A program made the translations under genes and the position numbers. Below are positions 37,569 to 44,951 of a stretch of DNA of 64,000 bases, in pieces; position 1 is the stretch's first letter, and each line of letters begins with the position of its first letter. The notes under the pieces were generated by a model. The model was not told where the DNA came from, searched no databases, and saw only the letters and a program-made list of their open reading frames with translations. Origin of the DNA: Mangrovimicrobium sediminis (lineage in GTDB: Bacteria > Pseudomonadota > Gammaproteobacteria > Pseudomonadales > Halieaceae); NCBI RefSeq assembly GCF_004745945.1, contig NZ_SRLE01000007.1, positions 372,001 to 436,000 of the forward strand, in the 5' to 3' direction.

Positions 37569-38788
37569 GGCCCCAGCCCCACCAGCAGGAAACCGCCGAG
37601 CAGCGCGCCGGGAATGCCCGCCAGCAGGAACGGCGCGTAACCACCGTAGGCGTCGTGCACCGCGCCCACCAGCAGCGGGCCGAGACCGGCGCCGAGGGCG
37701 ATCAGGCTGGACATCACGCCGAAGATCTTGCCGAAGTGGCGCATACCCGCGTAGCGACTGGTGAGGTAGGCGCAGATCTGGATCTTGCAGCCGCTGGCGT
37801 AGCCGATAAGCGCGATGGCGAACAACAGCAGCGCGCTGTCGGCGCTGGCGCGCAGCAGCGCGAACAGGGCAACAGCCAGCGCCGACATGGTCGCCGCCGC
37901 CACCCAGCCGGCGTCGACGCGATCCATCAAATAGCCGGTGAGCAGTTTGCCGACGATGCCCGCGACTCCGGCCAGGCTGGCGAGGTAAGCGGCCTTTTCG
38001 CGGTCCACCCCGCGCTCGGCCAGTATCGGCACCTGGTGCACGATGACGCCGATGGTCAGAATCAGTATCACTAAAGTGGCGATGCCGATGCGGATCAACG
38101 CCGTACTGCGCAGCGCCTCGCGCGGCGTCAGCCCGCGCAGGTCCAGAGAGGGTGCGCTGGTGTCGCCCGGTGCGCGGGCGCGCCGCTCGCGGTCGCGCGC
38201 GTCGTACAGGCACAGGATGGCCAGCAGCAGGGCAGGGAATCCCCAGCCGAGTCCGAGTGCGACCCAGGCGGTGCGCCAGCCGAACTCGGCGATGAGCCAC
38301 TGGGTCAGCGGCGGCGCCAGGATCTGCGCCACTGCGGTACCGGAGAGCGTCACCGCCAGCGCCAGGCCGCGGCCGGCGGAGAACACGCTGGAAATCGCCG
38401 CGGTCCACACCGTGGCTTTCACACCCAGCGCGACCAGTGCATAGAAAGTCCACAGCGCGTACCACTGCGCCTCGCTGCCATCGGCGAAGGCGAATACGCA
38501 CAGGGACAGCGCTTTCAGAATCAGCCCGGGAATTGCCAGCCGCCGCGTACCCCAGCGGTCGATCATGGCACCGACAATCGGCGCCAGCGGCACGGTGAGC
38601 AGTGCGGAAATTGTCAGCCCCGCGGTGATCACGGCGCGGCCCCAGCCGAACTCCGCCTGCAGCGGTTCGATGAATAGGCCGATGGAATAGGTCGCCACGG
38701 AGTGAAAGGAAAAGCCGACCGCGGTGGTGAGTGCGAGGGCCCAGTAAAGCCGCCACTCGTGGGCGGCGGTGTGTTGCGCGGTCATCAT
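37520..38788 (-). CDS. MFS transporter (monocarboxylate-type)
   Basis: 422 residues and about 12 helices. The start EWRLYWALALTTAVGFSFHSVATYSIGLFIEPLQAEFGW and APIVGAMIDRWGTRRL are typical of MCT/oxalate-formate-like MFS carriers. Start is one of two adjacent ATG codons (38788 or 38785). It overlaps the hydrolase gene tail to tail, so both proteins have coupled 3' sequence. It may import a carboxylate for the neighbouring enzymes. Confidence 0.87.
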   Translation of the reverse strand: MMTAQHTAAHEWRLYWALALTTAVGFSFHSVATYSIGLFIEPLQAEFGWGRAVITAGLTISALLTVPLAPIVGAMIDRWGTRRLAIPGLILKALSLCVFAFADGSEAQWYALWTFYALVALGVKATVWTAAISSVFSAGRGLALAVTLSGTAVAQILAPPLTQWLIAEFGWRTAWVALGLGWGFPALLLAILCLYDARDRERRARAPGDTSAPSLDLRGLTPREALRSTALIRIGIATLVILILTIGVIVHQVPILAERGVDREKAAYLASLAGVAGIVGKLLTGYLMDRVDAGWVAAATMSALAVALFALLRASADSALLLFAIALIGYASGCKIQICAYLTSRYAGMRHFGKIFGVMSSLIALGAGLGPLLVGAVHDAYGGYAPFLLAGIPGALLGGFLLVGLGPYPDWSAAQGVKDSSP

Positions 38789-39046
38789 GCGGCGGCTCTG
38801 TTCCTTGGCTTTATTGTGTTATTTGCCATGTGCACCCATATCGTTCCACGAGACAAGCCACTCGTTCGGGCCGGGTTGGTCTCGTTGAATAATGTGTAGT
38901 CGGGAGAATTGGATGTCCCACAATTGTAATTGCGACTCCTTTATCTGCAAAATGCGATAAATGTGTTCGATGAAATGATCCCACTCAAACCTGCCAGAGA
39001 GTCGGTTTCGGATCGAGCCACCTGTTTTTGCCAGGGAGGAATGAAA
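38789..39046. other. AT-richer intergenic stretch with no gene
   Basis: 258 bases between the MFS start and the lipoprotein gene. Composition is clearly lower in GC than neighbouring genes. It contains an ACAATTGT palindrome near 38920, but I see no convincing promoter pair and no coding signal. Confidence 0.5.
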
Positions 39047-39856
39047 ATGAAATGGATGTCCAAGGTATTGAGATGCGCTGTCGCTGCTGCGCTCCCCGTG
39101 GTTATGTCCGCATGTAGAATCCAGATAGATGTTCCTGCCGGAGGTCGGATAGAGGCAGAGTCCGGGGAACTGGCTGTTTCTTGTCCGGAGGGGGGCCGTT
39201 GTTTGTTAAATGTAAACGCCCCTGACTTCAATCAGACCCTGATTGCAGTTCCCAACGAGGGTTATGAGTTTGTCGGGTGGGCCAAAGGGGAAAAGCATTT
39301 GTTCGGCGGAAGCACGGGGCCTGCGACACTTGATGCCTCTCTTGCGACAGGCAATGCATTGCTCGAAGGAATTGTCGGCTCGGATGAAGTGTATTATCTG
39401 CGCCCAGTATTTGCGCTGGAAGACTTTAACGTGAGTCCAGATGGACTTCCGATAATTTACCAAATCGATTGTTCAGACTGCGTTGGCCCAGAACTTCTCG
39501 ACTGGCCAGTGTCCTTGGAAATTGCTCGTGATTACAACGTGTGGTTTGACGTCTACCAGTACCCCGGGGTGTTCACTCTTGCCACCTTTGTGATGTACGC
39601 AACCGAGTCCGACTATCAAATCGTAAATATCAAAGCGTACGCCGAAAACGACGAAGAAATCGCAGAATTTTCTGGTTTGGTCGATGGCCAGGTTATTCGT
39701 CAGAATGAACCAGTTATTTTTGCGCTCCGGTCAAAAGCACCTTCGGTAACATTAAGTTCACTCAACGTGTACTTCGAATTCGGAGTGGCGGGCACTGGCG
39801 CAACCTTCAGAGTGACAGTTCCGGTTGGGGTGGGGGACCGATGCCCTGTTTGTTAG
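39047..39856 (+). CDS. Putative lipoprotein with InlB-repeat-like segment, AT-richer than neighbours
   Basis: I do not recognise the whole protein. From ATG 39047 it is 269 residues; GGAGG at 39035-39039 fits this start rather than the ATG at 39041. A signal peptide ends at PVVMSAC, an acceptable lipobox. Near residue 60 the segment NEGYEFVGWAKGEKHLFGG resembles the GYxFxGW motif of divergent InlB B-repeats, usually in surface proteins. The remainder is beta-rich, with a CSDC and a final CPVC. Codon use is plainly less GC-biased than in flanking genes, suggesting recent acquisition. Confidence 0.7.
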   Translation: MKWMSKVLRCAVAAALPVVMSACRIQIDVPAGGRIEAESGELAVSCPEGGRCLLNVNAPDFNQTLIAVPNEGYEFVGWAKGEKHLFGGSTGPATLDASLATGNALLEGIVGSDEVYYLRPVFALEDFNVSPDGLPIIYQIDCSDCVGPELLDWPVSLEIARDYNVWFDVYQYPGVFTLATFVMYATESDYQIVNIKAYAENDEEIAEFSGLVDGQVIRQNEPVIFALRSKAPSVTLSSLNVYFEFGVAGTGATFRVTVPVGVGDRCPVC

Positions 39857-39874
39857 TGTAAACATAGCGATGAA

Positions 39875-39895
39875 CTACGGAACGCCGTAGGCGTT
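39875..39895. repeat. Overlapping inverted repeats after the lipoprotein gene
   Basis: CTACGG-AACG-CCGTAG (39875-39890) and AACGCC-GTA-GGCGTT (39881-39895) overlap and form alternative hairpins, 20 bases before the convergent cobB stop. No T-run is present. Confidence 0.5.
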
Positions 39896-39919
39896 GCCTG
39901 CACGTAGAGCGTGGACGTG

Positions 39920-40741
39920 TTACAGGGTCGCGAAGCGAGCCAACAGCGCCGTCGCCGGGCCAATAATTTTCAGGTCGGCGATGTCGTCAGCGCGGGTTTT
40001 GCCGGGGTTGAGCAGGGCGATGGGCTTGTTCCACTCCCGCGCCTTGCGACAGAAACGGTAACCGGAATAGACCTGGAGTGAACTGCCGATCACCAGCAGC
40101 GCATCCGCGCGCTGCAGGGCGGCCAGGCTGGAATCCACACGCGCCCGCGGCACGTTGCCGCCGAAAAACACCACGTCGGGCATCAGCGTGCCGGCGCAGC
40201 GCGCGCAGTCCGGCACCTTGAACAGCGCCAGTGCGGTGTCGTCATCGGGCAACTCGCTGTCACCGTCCGGGCGCGCTGCAGCGCGGGCCGGGGCGGGCGC
40301 GTTGTTCGCTTCCAGCCAGCCCTGCAGGGCGTCGCGTTCATCCAGTGCGCCGCAGCCCAGGCAGCGCACGCGGTCGACCCGGCCGTGCAGGTCGATCACA
40401 CGCCGGCTGCCTGCGCGCTGGTGCAGACGGTCGACGTTCTGGGTGATCAGCAGTTCAATGCGGCCGTCGTGTTCCAGCGCGGCCAGGGCGCGGTGTGCCG
40501 CGTTTGGCTGCGCATCGCGCACGGCGGGCCAGCCGCCCAGCGAGCGGGACCAGTAGCGCTTGCGCGTCAGTTCGCTGTCGATGAACGCCTGGTGCTGGAT
40601 GGGCGTGCGGTACAGCCAGCGCCCCTGGTCGTCGCGGTAGGTGGGAATGCCCGACTCCGCGCTGATACCGGCGCCGGTGAGGACCACCAGGCGCGGGTGG
40701 CGCTGGAGGAAACCGGTGAGCGTCTGTTCTGGCGAGTTCAT
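39920..40741 (-). CDS. NAD-dependent protein deacetylase (sirtuin, CobB/class II-like)
   Basis: 273 residues. Sirtuin motifs: NAD-binding LTGAGISAESGIPTYRD (residues 21 on), TQNVDRLHQRAG, catalytic His in DLHG, Zn-binding Cys pairs CLGC and CARC, and GSSLQVYSGYRF. The GIPTYRD and long insertion between Zn cysteines resemble SIRT4-like (class II) enzymes. Removes acyl groups from protein lysines using NAD. It stands alone. Confidence 0.93.
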   Translation of the reverse strand: MNSPEQTLTGFLQRHPRLVVLTGAGISAESGIPTYRDDQGRWLYRTPIQHQAFIDSELTRKRYWSRSLGGWPAVRDAQPNAAHRALAALEHDGRIELLITQNVDRLHQRAGSRRVIDLHGRVDRVRCLGCGALDERDALQGWLEANNAPAPARAAARPDGDSELPDDDTALALFKVPDCARCAGTLMPDVVFFGGNVPRARVDSSLAALQRADALLVIGSSLQVYSGYRFCRKAREWNKPIALLNPGKTRADDIADLKIIGPATALLARFATL

Positions 40742-40909
40742 CAGGCGAGTATACGCAAGGCCGCGCGTGGCGGCTCTCTTCGGCGGCGCTCTCTGGACGC
40801 GCTTTCCGGCAGGGCTCTGCAGCGGCGCGAATCGGCAGGTGCTGGAGTTGGCTCTCCGTGAGTCGGGGGCGCTCCTGCCTCTACACTTAATACCGGCCGT
40901 CCCCGGGTT

Positions 40910-40939
40910 TTGATCCGCGTCGCTGGCACTGCGTATAGT
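40910..40939 (+). promoter_or_regulatory. Probable promoter of the TIGR01777 epimerase gene
   Basis: TTGATC (40910-40915), an 18-base spacer and TATAGT (40934-40939) in the 293-base divergent gap between the sirtuin and epimerase genes. The rest of that gap shows no gene. Confidence 0.45.
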
Positions 40940-41034
40940 GGTACAGGCGCCGTTCGTAAGTTGCCGCGGGCACGTTTTCGGAATGTACCGCAGGCGCGAC
41001 TGAATTTTGTGCCACCCAGATAAGGAGAAACGTC

Positions 41035-41928
41035 ATGCGAATCCTGGTTACCGGCGGCACCGGCTTCATCGGCCAGTCCCTGCTCCCCGCCCTGCGCGAG
41101 CGCGCCGGCGAACTGGTCCTCCTGAGCCGCCGGTCGCGTCCCGATGAACCGGGCCTGCGCTTCGTGCGCCGGCTCGACGATATTGACGACGCCACCCATT
41201 TCGATGCGGTCATCAACCTCGCCGGCGCGTCGCTGGCAGGAAGGCGCTGGAGCCAGGGCTACAAGCGCGAGATGGTCGCCAGCCGGGTGGGCACGACCCG
41301 CGAGTTGGTGGCGCTGTTCAAGCGCCTGCCGCAACCGCCGGCGGTGCTGCTCTCCGGTAGTGCGGTGGGATATTACGGCCACCGTGGTGACGAGATCCTG
41401 GACGAGAGCTCGCCCCCCGGCGAGGATGGATTCGCCCGCGACCTGTGCATGGACTGGGAGGGGGCGGCCGTGGAGGCGCAGGCACTGGGCACGCGGGTCT
41501 GCCTGATGCGCCTGGGTGTGGTGCTGGACAACGGCGGCGGCGCTTTCGAGCAGATGGCGCGCTCCTTCAACTTCGGCTTCGGCTCCTGGATCGGCAGCGG
41601 CGAGCAATGGTTGAGCTGGATACACCGCGCCGACGCTGTGGCGGCCATGCTCTGGCTACTGGACCACCCGGAACTGGACGGCCCGTTCAATCTCACCGCC
41701 CCGCAACCGGTGACCAGCCGCGAGTTCTGCCGGGTGCTCTCGGACTACAAGCGCACCTTGTTGGACATGCCCCTGCCGGCGCCGGTAGCGCGCCTGCTGC
41801 TGGGCGAGATGGCCGACGAGCTGCTGATTCACGGCCAGCGCGTTGTGCCATCGGCACTCGAGGCCAGCGGGTTTGCCTTTTCCCTGCCCGACCTGCCCAC
41901 GGCGCTGGCGTCGATCTGCGCGGACTAG
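41035..41928 (+). CDS. TIGR01777-type NAD-dependent epimerase/dehydratase
   Basis: SDR-extended protein of 297 residues, YfcH/SulA-like. N-terminal MRILVTGGTGFIGQSLLPAL, INLAGASLAGRRW, the family motif LLSGSAVGYYG with the active Tyr, SWIHRADAV, and a C-terminal DUF1731-like part (PAPVARLLLGEMADELL). The reaction of the family is unknown; members have been linked to cell division. AAGGAG precedes the ATG. Its stop overlaps that of the convergent DUF523-DUF1722 gene by four bases. Confidence 0.9.
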   Translation: MRILVTGGTGFIGQSLLPALRERAGELVLLSRRSRPDEPGLRFVRRLDDIDDATHFDAVINLAGASLAGRRWSQGYKREMVASRVGTTRELVALFKRLPQPPAVLLSGSAVGYYGHRGDEILDESSPPGEDGFARDLCMDWEGAAVEAQALGTRVCLMRLGVVLDNGGGAFEQMARSFNFGFGSWIGSGEQWLSWIHRADAVAAMLWLLDHPELDGPFNLTAPQPVTSREFCRVLSDYKRTLLDMPLPAPVARLLLGEMADELLIHGQRVVPSALEASGFAFSLPDLPTALASICAD

Positions 41929-42890
41929 ACCACGTTGCGCAACTGCAGCTCGTCCGGGTAGGGCTCCAGGAACGCCTGCTGTGCGATATAGGCGTTGGGG
42001 TTGTTGGCGAAGTGGTGTTGCAGCATGGTGATCGGCACTATCAAGGGCACCAGCCCGGTGCGGTAGTTGTCGATCAGTGCTTTCAGGCGCTGGCGCTCCT
42101 CGCTGCTGATCTGCTTCTTCAGGTAGCCCGAGAGGTGGTAGAGCACATTGCTGTGGCTGCGCCGGGTGGCGCGGTGACGCAGCGCGTCCATCAGGGTGGC
42201 GATGAATTCCTCACCCAGTTCGTCCGCGTCGCGCTTGCCGGCGCCCGCCAGCATCGGCCCAAGTGTTTTGTACGCGGGTACGTGGTGGGCCATGACTAGG
42301 TATTTGTAACGGCTGTAGAAGTCCACCAGCCGGCCCGCGGTCAGGCCCTGCGCCTTTAACTGCTTCCACTCGTGGTAGGTGCAGGCGCGGGTGACGAAAC
42401 TCTCGCGCAGGCCGGGGTCATTCAGGCGGCCGTCGTCCTCCAGCGGGAGCAGTGGGTCCGCCTGCGCCAGCGCCGCGGCAAAGATGCCCTGGGCGTCGTA
42501 GGCGACGAGGTTGCCCTTGTCGTTGAAGCGCTTGACGCGCTCAAAGCCGCAACTGGGGCTGCCCTTCACCAGGATATAGCCACAGGCGTCCGGGGTGCTG
42601 TCCAGGAAGCGGCGCGCGCAGTCGGCGATGGCGGCGGTGTGGTCGTGCTCGTGGGTATCCACATCGAGTACGCGCAGCGCGTCCACGTCGCCCACCAGGT
42701 GGATCGGCGGGCGCGGCACGCCCAGCCCGGCACCCATCTCCGGGCAGAACGGGCGCACCTCGAACTGCTCGCCAAGCTGGCGAACGTAGGGGTTGGGGGC
42801 CTTGCTCTGCCCGTTGTAGCGCACCTCGTTGCCGGCCAGGCAGGAGCCTATGCCGAGCAGGGGTTTAGTGGCGGTTTGCGGATTCGACAT
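41925..42890 (-). CDS. DUF523-DUF1722 fusion protein
   Basis: 321 residues in two parts. The N-terminal DUF523 (residues 11-160) has GIGSCLAGNEVRYNG, FCPEMGAGLGVPRPP and KGSPSCGFERVK with conserved Cys that may bind metal or a cluster. The C-terminal DUF1722 (about 190-310), found alone in E. coli YbgA, has YKYLVMAHH and HYSNVLYHLSG-like HSNVLYHLSGYLKKQ. Related proteins often neighbour photolyase genes; none is here. Role unknown. Confidence 0.88.
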   Translation of the reverse strand: MSNPQTATKPLLGIGSCLAGNEVRYNGQSKAPNPYVRQLGEQFEVRPFCPEMGAGLGVPRPPIHLVGDVDALRVLDVDTHEHDHTAAIADCARRFLDSTPDACGYILVKGSPSCGFERVKRFNDKGNLVAYDAQGIFAAALAQADPLLPLEDDGRLNDPGLRESFVTRACTYHEWKQLKAQGLTAGRLVDFYSRYKYLVMAHHVPAYKTLGPMLAGAGKRDADELGEEFIATLMDALRHRATRRSHSNVLYHLSGYLKKQISSEERQRLKALIDNYRTGLVPLIVPITMLQHHFANNPNAYIAQQAFLEPYPDELQLRNVV

Positions 42891-43055
42891 GGGTACAAGC
42901 TACCTTCGCGGCTGGGTTGAGGCAAGTCTGGATACGCTGGCCTTCGGCAGGGGGATCACGCCTGTGCGGCGCCGCGACGCCATCACCGCGAGCAGCTAGA
43001 ATAGGGGCGACCCGCGAGGGGCGTTCCTTCAGACCCGCAACCCTGGAACCCAGCC

Positions 43056-43511
43056 ATGCCAGCCATCTTCCGCCTCTTCCTGTTGACCTGCCTCGTGTAC
43101 CTGGCCGGTTGCTCCACCCTGATGTCCGAGGTGGACCCGCCCAAAGTGAGCCTGGAGAGTTTCCGCGCCCTGCCGGCGGACGGTGGTGCGCCGCGCTTCG
43201 AGATTCGCCTGCGCATTGCCAACCCGAACAAGGAGGCGCTGGATATCGCCGGCATCGCCTATGCGGTGAAAGTGCTGGATCGCGAGTTGATTGCCGGGGT
43301 GACCAACCAGGTCCCGCGCATCGAGGGCTATACCGAGGAGACGGTCACCATTGAGGCGGGCCTGCAGTTGATCGAAATGCTGCGCCTGCTCGCGGGCCTC
43401 GGCATGGAGGCCAGCGACACCCTCGACTACAGCCTGTCCGCGAAAATCGACTTCAAGGGCTTTGTGCCCACCCAGCGCATCGAGGAAACCGGCAGCCTGA
43501 CCCTGCGCTGA
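43056..43511 (+). CDS. LEA14-like (LEA type 2) lipoprotein
   Basis: 151 residues. Signal peptide with lipobox LAGC (Cys19), then a beta-sandwich LEA14/WHy domain: VSLESFRALP, RFEIRLRIANPNKEALDIAGIAYAVK split by the typical N-P-N. Predicted to be attached to the outer membrane by Lol. Domain members are linked to desiccation or stress tolerance, but function in bacteria is poorly known. Only 24 bases separate its stop from the convergent NSS transporter. Confidence 0.85.
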   Translation: MPAIFRLFLLTCLVYLAGCSTLMSEVDPPKVSLESFRALPADGGAPRFEIRLRIANPNKEALDIAGIAYAVKVLDRELIAGVTNQVPRIEGYTEETVTIEAGLQLIEMLRLLAGLGMEASDTLDYSLSAKIDFKGFVPTQRIEETGSLTLR

Positions 43512-43535
43512 GCGGGCGAACGCGGCGCGCCGCGT

Positions 43536-44888
43536 TCAGCCCAGCACCGACTGGGCAAAGATGGCCAGGATGACCGCGGGACAGACCACGCGCACGTACC
43601 AGGGCCAGATCTTCCAGAACAGGCCGTGCTCGGCACCCGGATGGCCGCGCTGTAGTTCCATCAGCAGGCTGTTGCGGTTCAGGACCCAGCCTGCGTACAG
43701 GCACAGCACGATGCCGAGCAGCGGCTGGGCGTAGCGTGTGGTGACGGTGATGACCAGGCCGAACAACTGGCCGAAGTCCAGCAGGATCACCGTGCTTATC
43801 GCGGCGATGGCACCGCCGATCAATACCACCCCCTTGCGTCGCGACAGGCCGTGTTCCTCGATGGCATAGGCCACCGGCACCTCGAGCATGGAGATCGAGG
43901 AGGTGAGGGCGGCGATGCTCATCAGGAAGAAGAACACCACGCTCACTACCATGCCGGGCAGACCCATGGTGGCGAACAGTTCGGGCAGCACGGTGAAGAT
44001 CAGCGTGTCCTCGGACAACAGGGCCCCGTTGGCGGCGAAGATTTCCACGCCGTTGTGCAGCGCGACGTACATGGCCGGTAGCACCAGGAAACCGGCGAGC
44101 ACTGCGATGCCAATATCCACCAGCGTCACCAGGCCGCCGAGTACCGGCAGGTTCTCCTTGTCGGACACATAGGAGCCGTAGATGAGCATGGTGCCGACGC
44201 CCAGGGACAGCGAGAAGAAGGCCGCGCCCAGTGCGGCGATGATCAGCCCGGGGGTCAGGGCGGCGGAGAAGTCCGGCAGCAGGTAGACCTTGAGGCCCTC
44301 CAGCGCGCCGTCCAGGGTGAGCACGTAGATGGCCAGCACCACCAGGGTAAACAGCAACGAGGGCATGAGCCGCGCCGACCAGCGCTCGATGCCCTCGCGC
44401 ACGCCCTCCGAGATGATGCCGATGGTCAGGGCCATGAACAGCAACATGAAGACCAGGTTGCGCGCCAGGCCGAAGCCGGTCAACCAGTCGGCCACGGCAT
44501 CGAGCCCAAGCAGTTCGGCGATGGCCGCGAGGCAGAAGGCGATCATCCAGCCGGCGACGATTGCATAGAAGCTGAGAATGAGACTGGCCACCACCAGTCC
44601 GATGATGCCGGTGCCGCGGCCCAGCCCGGACAACAGCCGGTTGGGGGAGAGTCCACCGAGGGCGCGCGCGGCGTTGGCGTGGGCGTGGCGGCCGATGATC
44701 AGCTCCGCCATCAGCGCCGGGTAGGCGAGGCCGAAGGCCAGCACCAGGTATACCAGCAGGAAGGCGGCGCCGCCGTTACTCGCGGCCTGGGTCGGAAACC
44801 CCCAGATATTACCCAGGCCGACCGCGGAACCGGCCGCGGCCATGACGAATCCGAAACGTGAAGAGAATTCTCCGCGTGCACCGGCCAT
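43536..44888 (-). CDS. Sodium-dependent NSS-family transporter
   Basis: 450 residues and about 11 to 12 helices, as in bacterial NSS (SNF) carriers such as MhsT or TnaT. The helix 1 motif FGFVMAAAGSAVGLGNIWGFP with unwound GLGN, PALMAELIIGRHAH and SLGVGTMLIYGSYV are typical. It imports amino acids or related compounds with Na+, which fits an organism with a Na+-pumping respiratory chain. The exact substrate is not readable. Confidence 0.92.
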   Translation of the reverse strand: MAGARGEFSSRFGFVMAAAGSAVGLGNIWGFPTQAASNGGAAFLLVYLVLAFGLAYPALMAELIIGRHAHANAARALGGLSPNRLLSGLGRGTGIIGLVVASLILSFYAIVAGWMIAFCLAAIAELLGLDAVADWLTGFGLARNLVFMLLFMALTIGIISEGVREGIERWSARLMPSLLFTLVVLAIYVLTLDGALEGLKVYLLPDFSAALTPGLIIAALGAAFFSLSLGVGTMLIYGSYVSDKENLPVLGGLVTLVDIGIAVLAGFLVLPAMYVALHNGVEIFAANGALLSEDTLIFTVLPELFATMGLPGMVVSVVFFFLMSIAALTSSISMLEVPVAYAIEEHGLSRRKGVVLIGGAIAAISTVILLDFGQLFGLVITVTTRYAQPLLGIVLCLYAGWVLNRNSLLMELQRGHPGAEHGLFWKIWPWYVRVVCPAVILAIFAQSVLG

Positions 44889-44951
44889 GTGTTTCCCCCA
44901 ACCCTGCGAATGGCCCGCAGTGTAGCATGCGTGCCGGCGGCGGAGGCGGAA

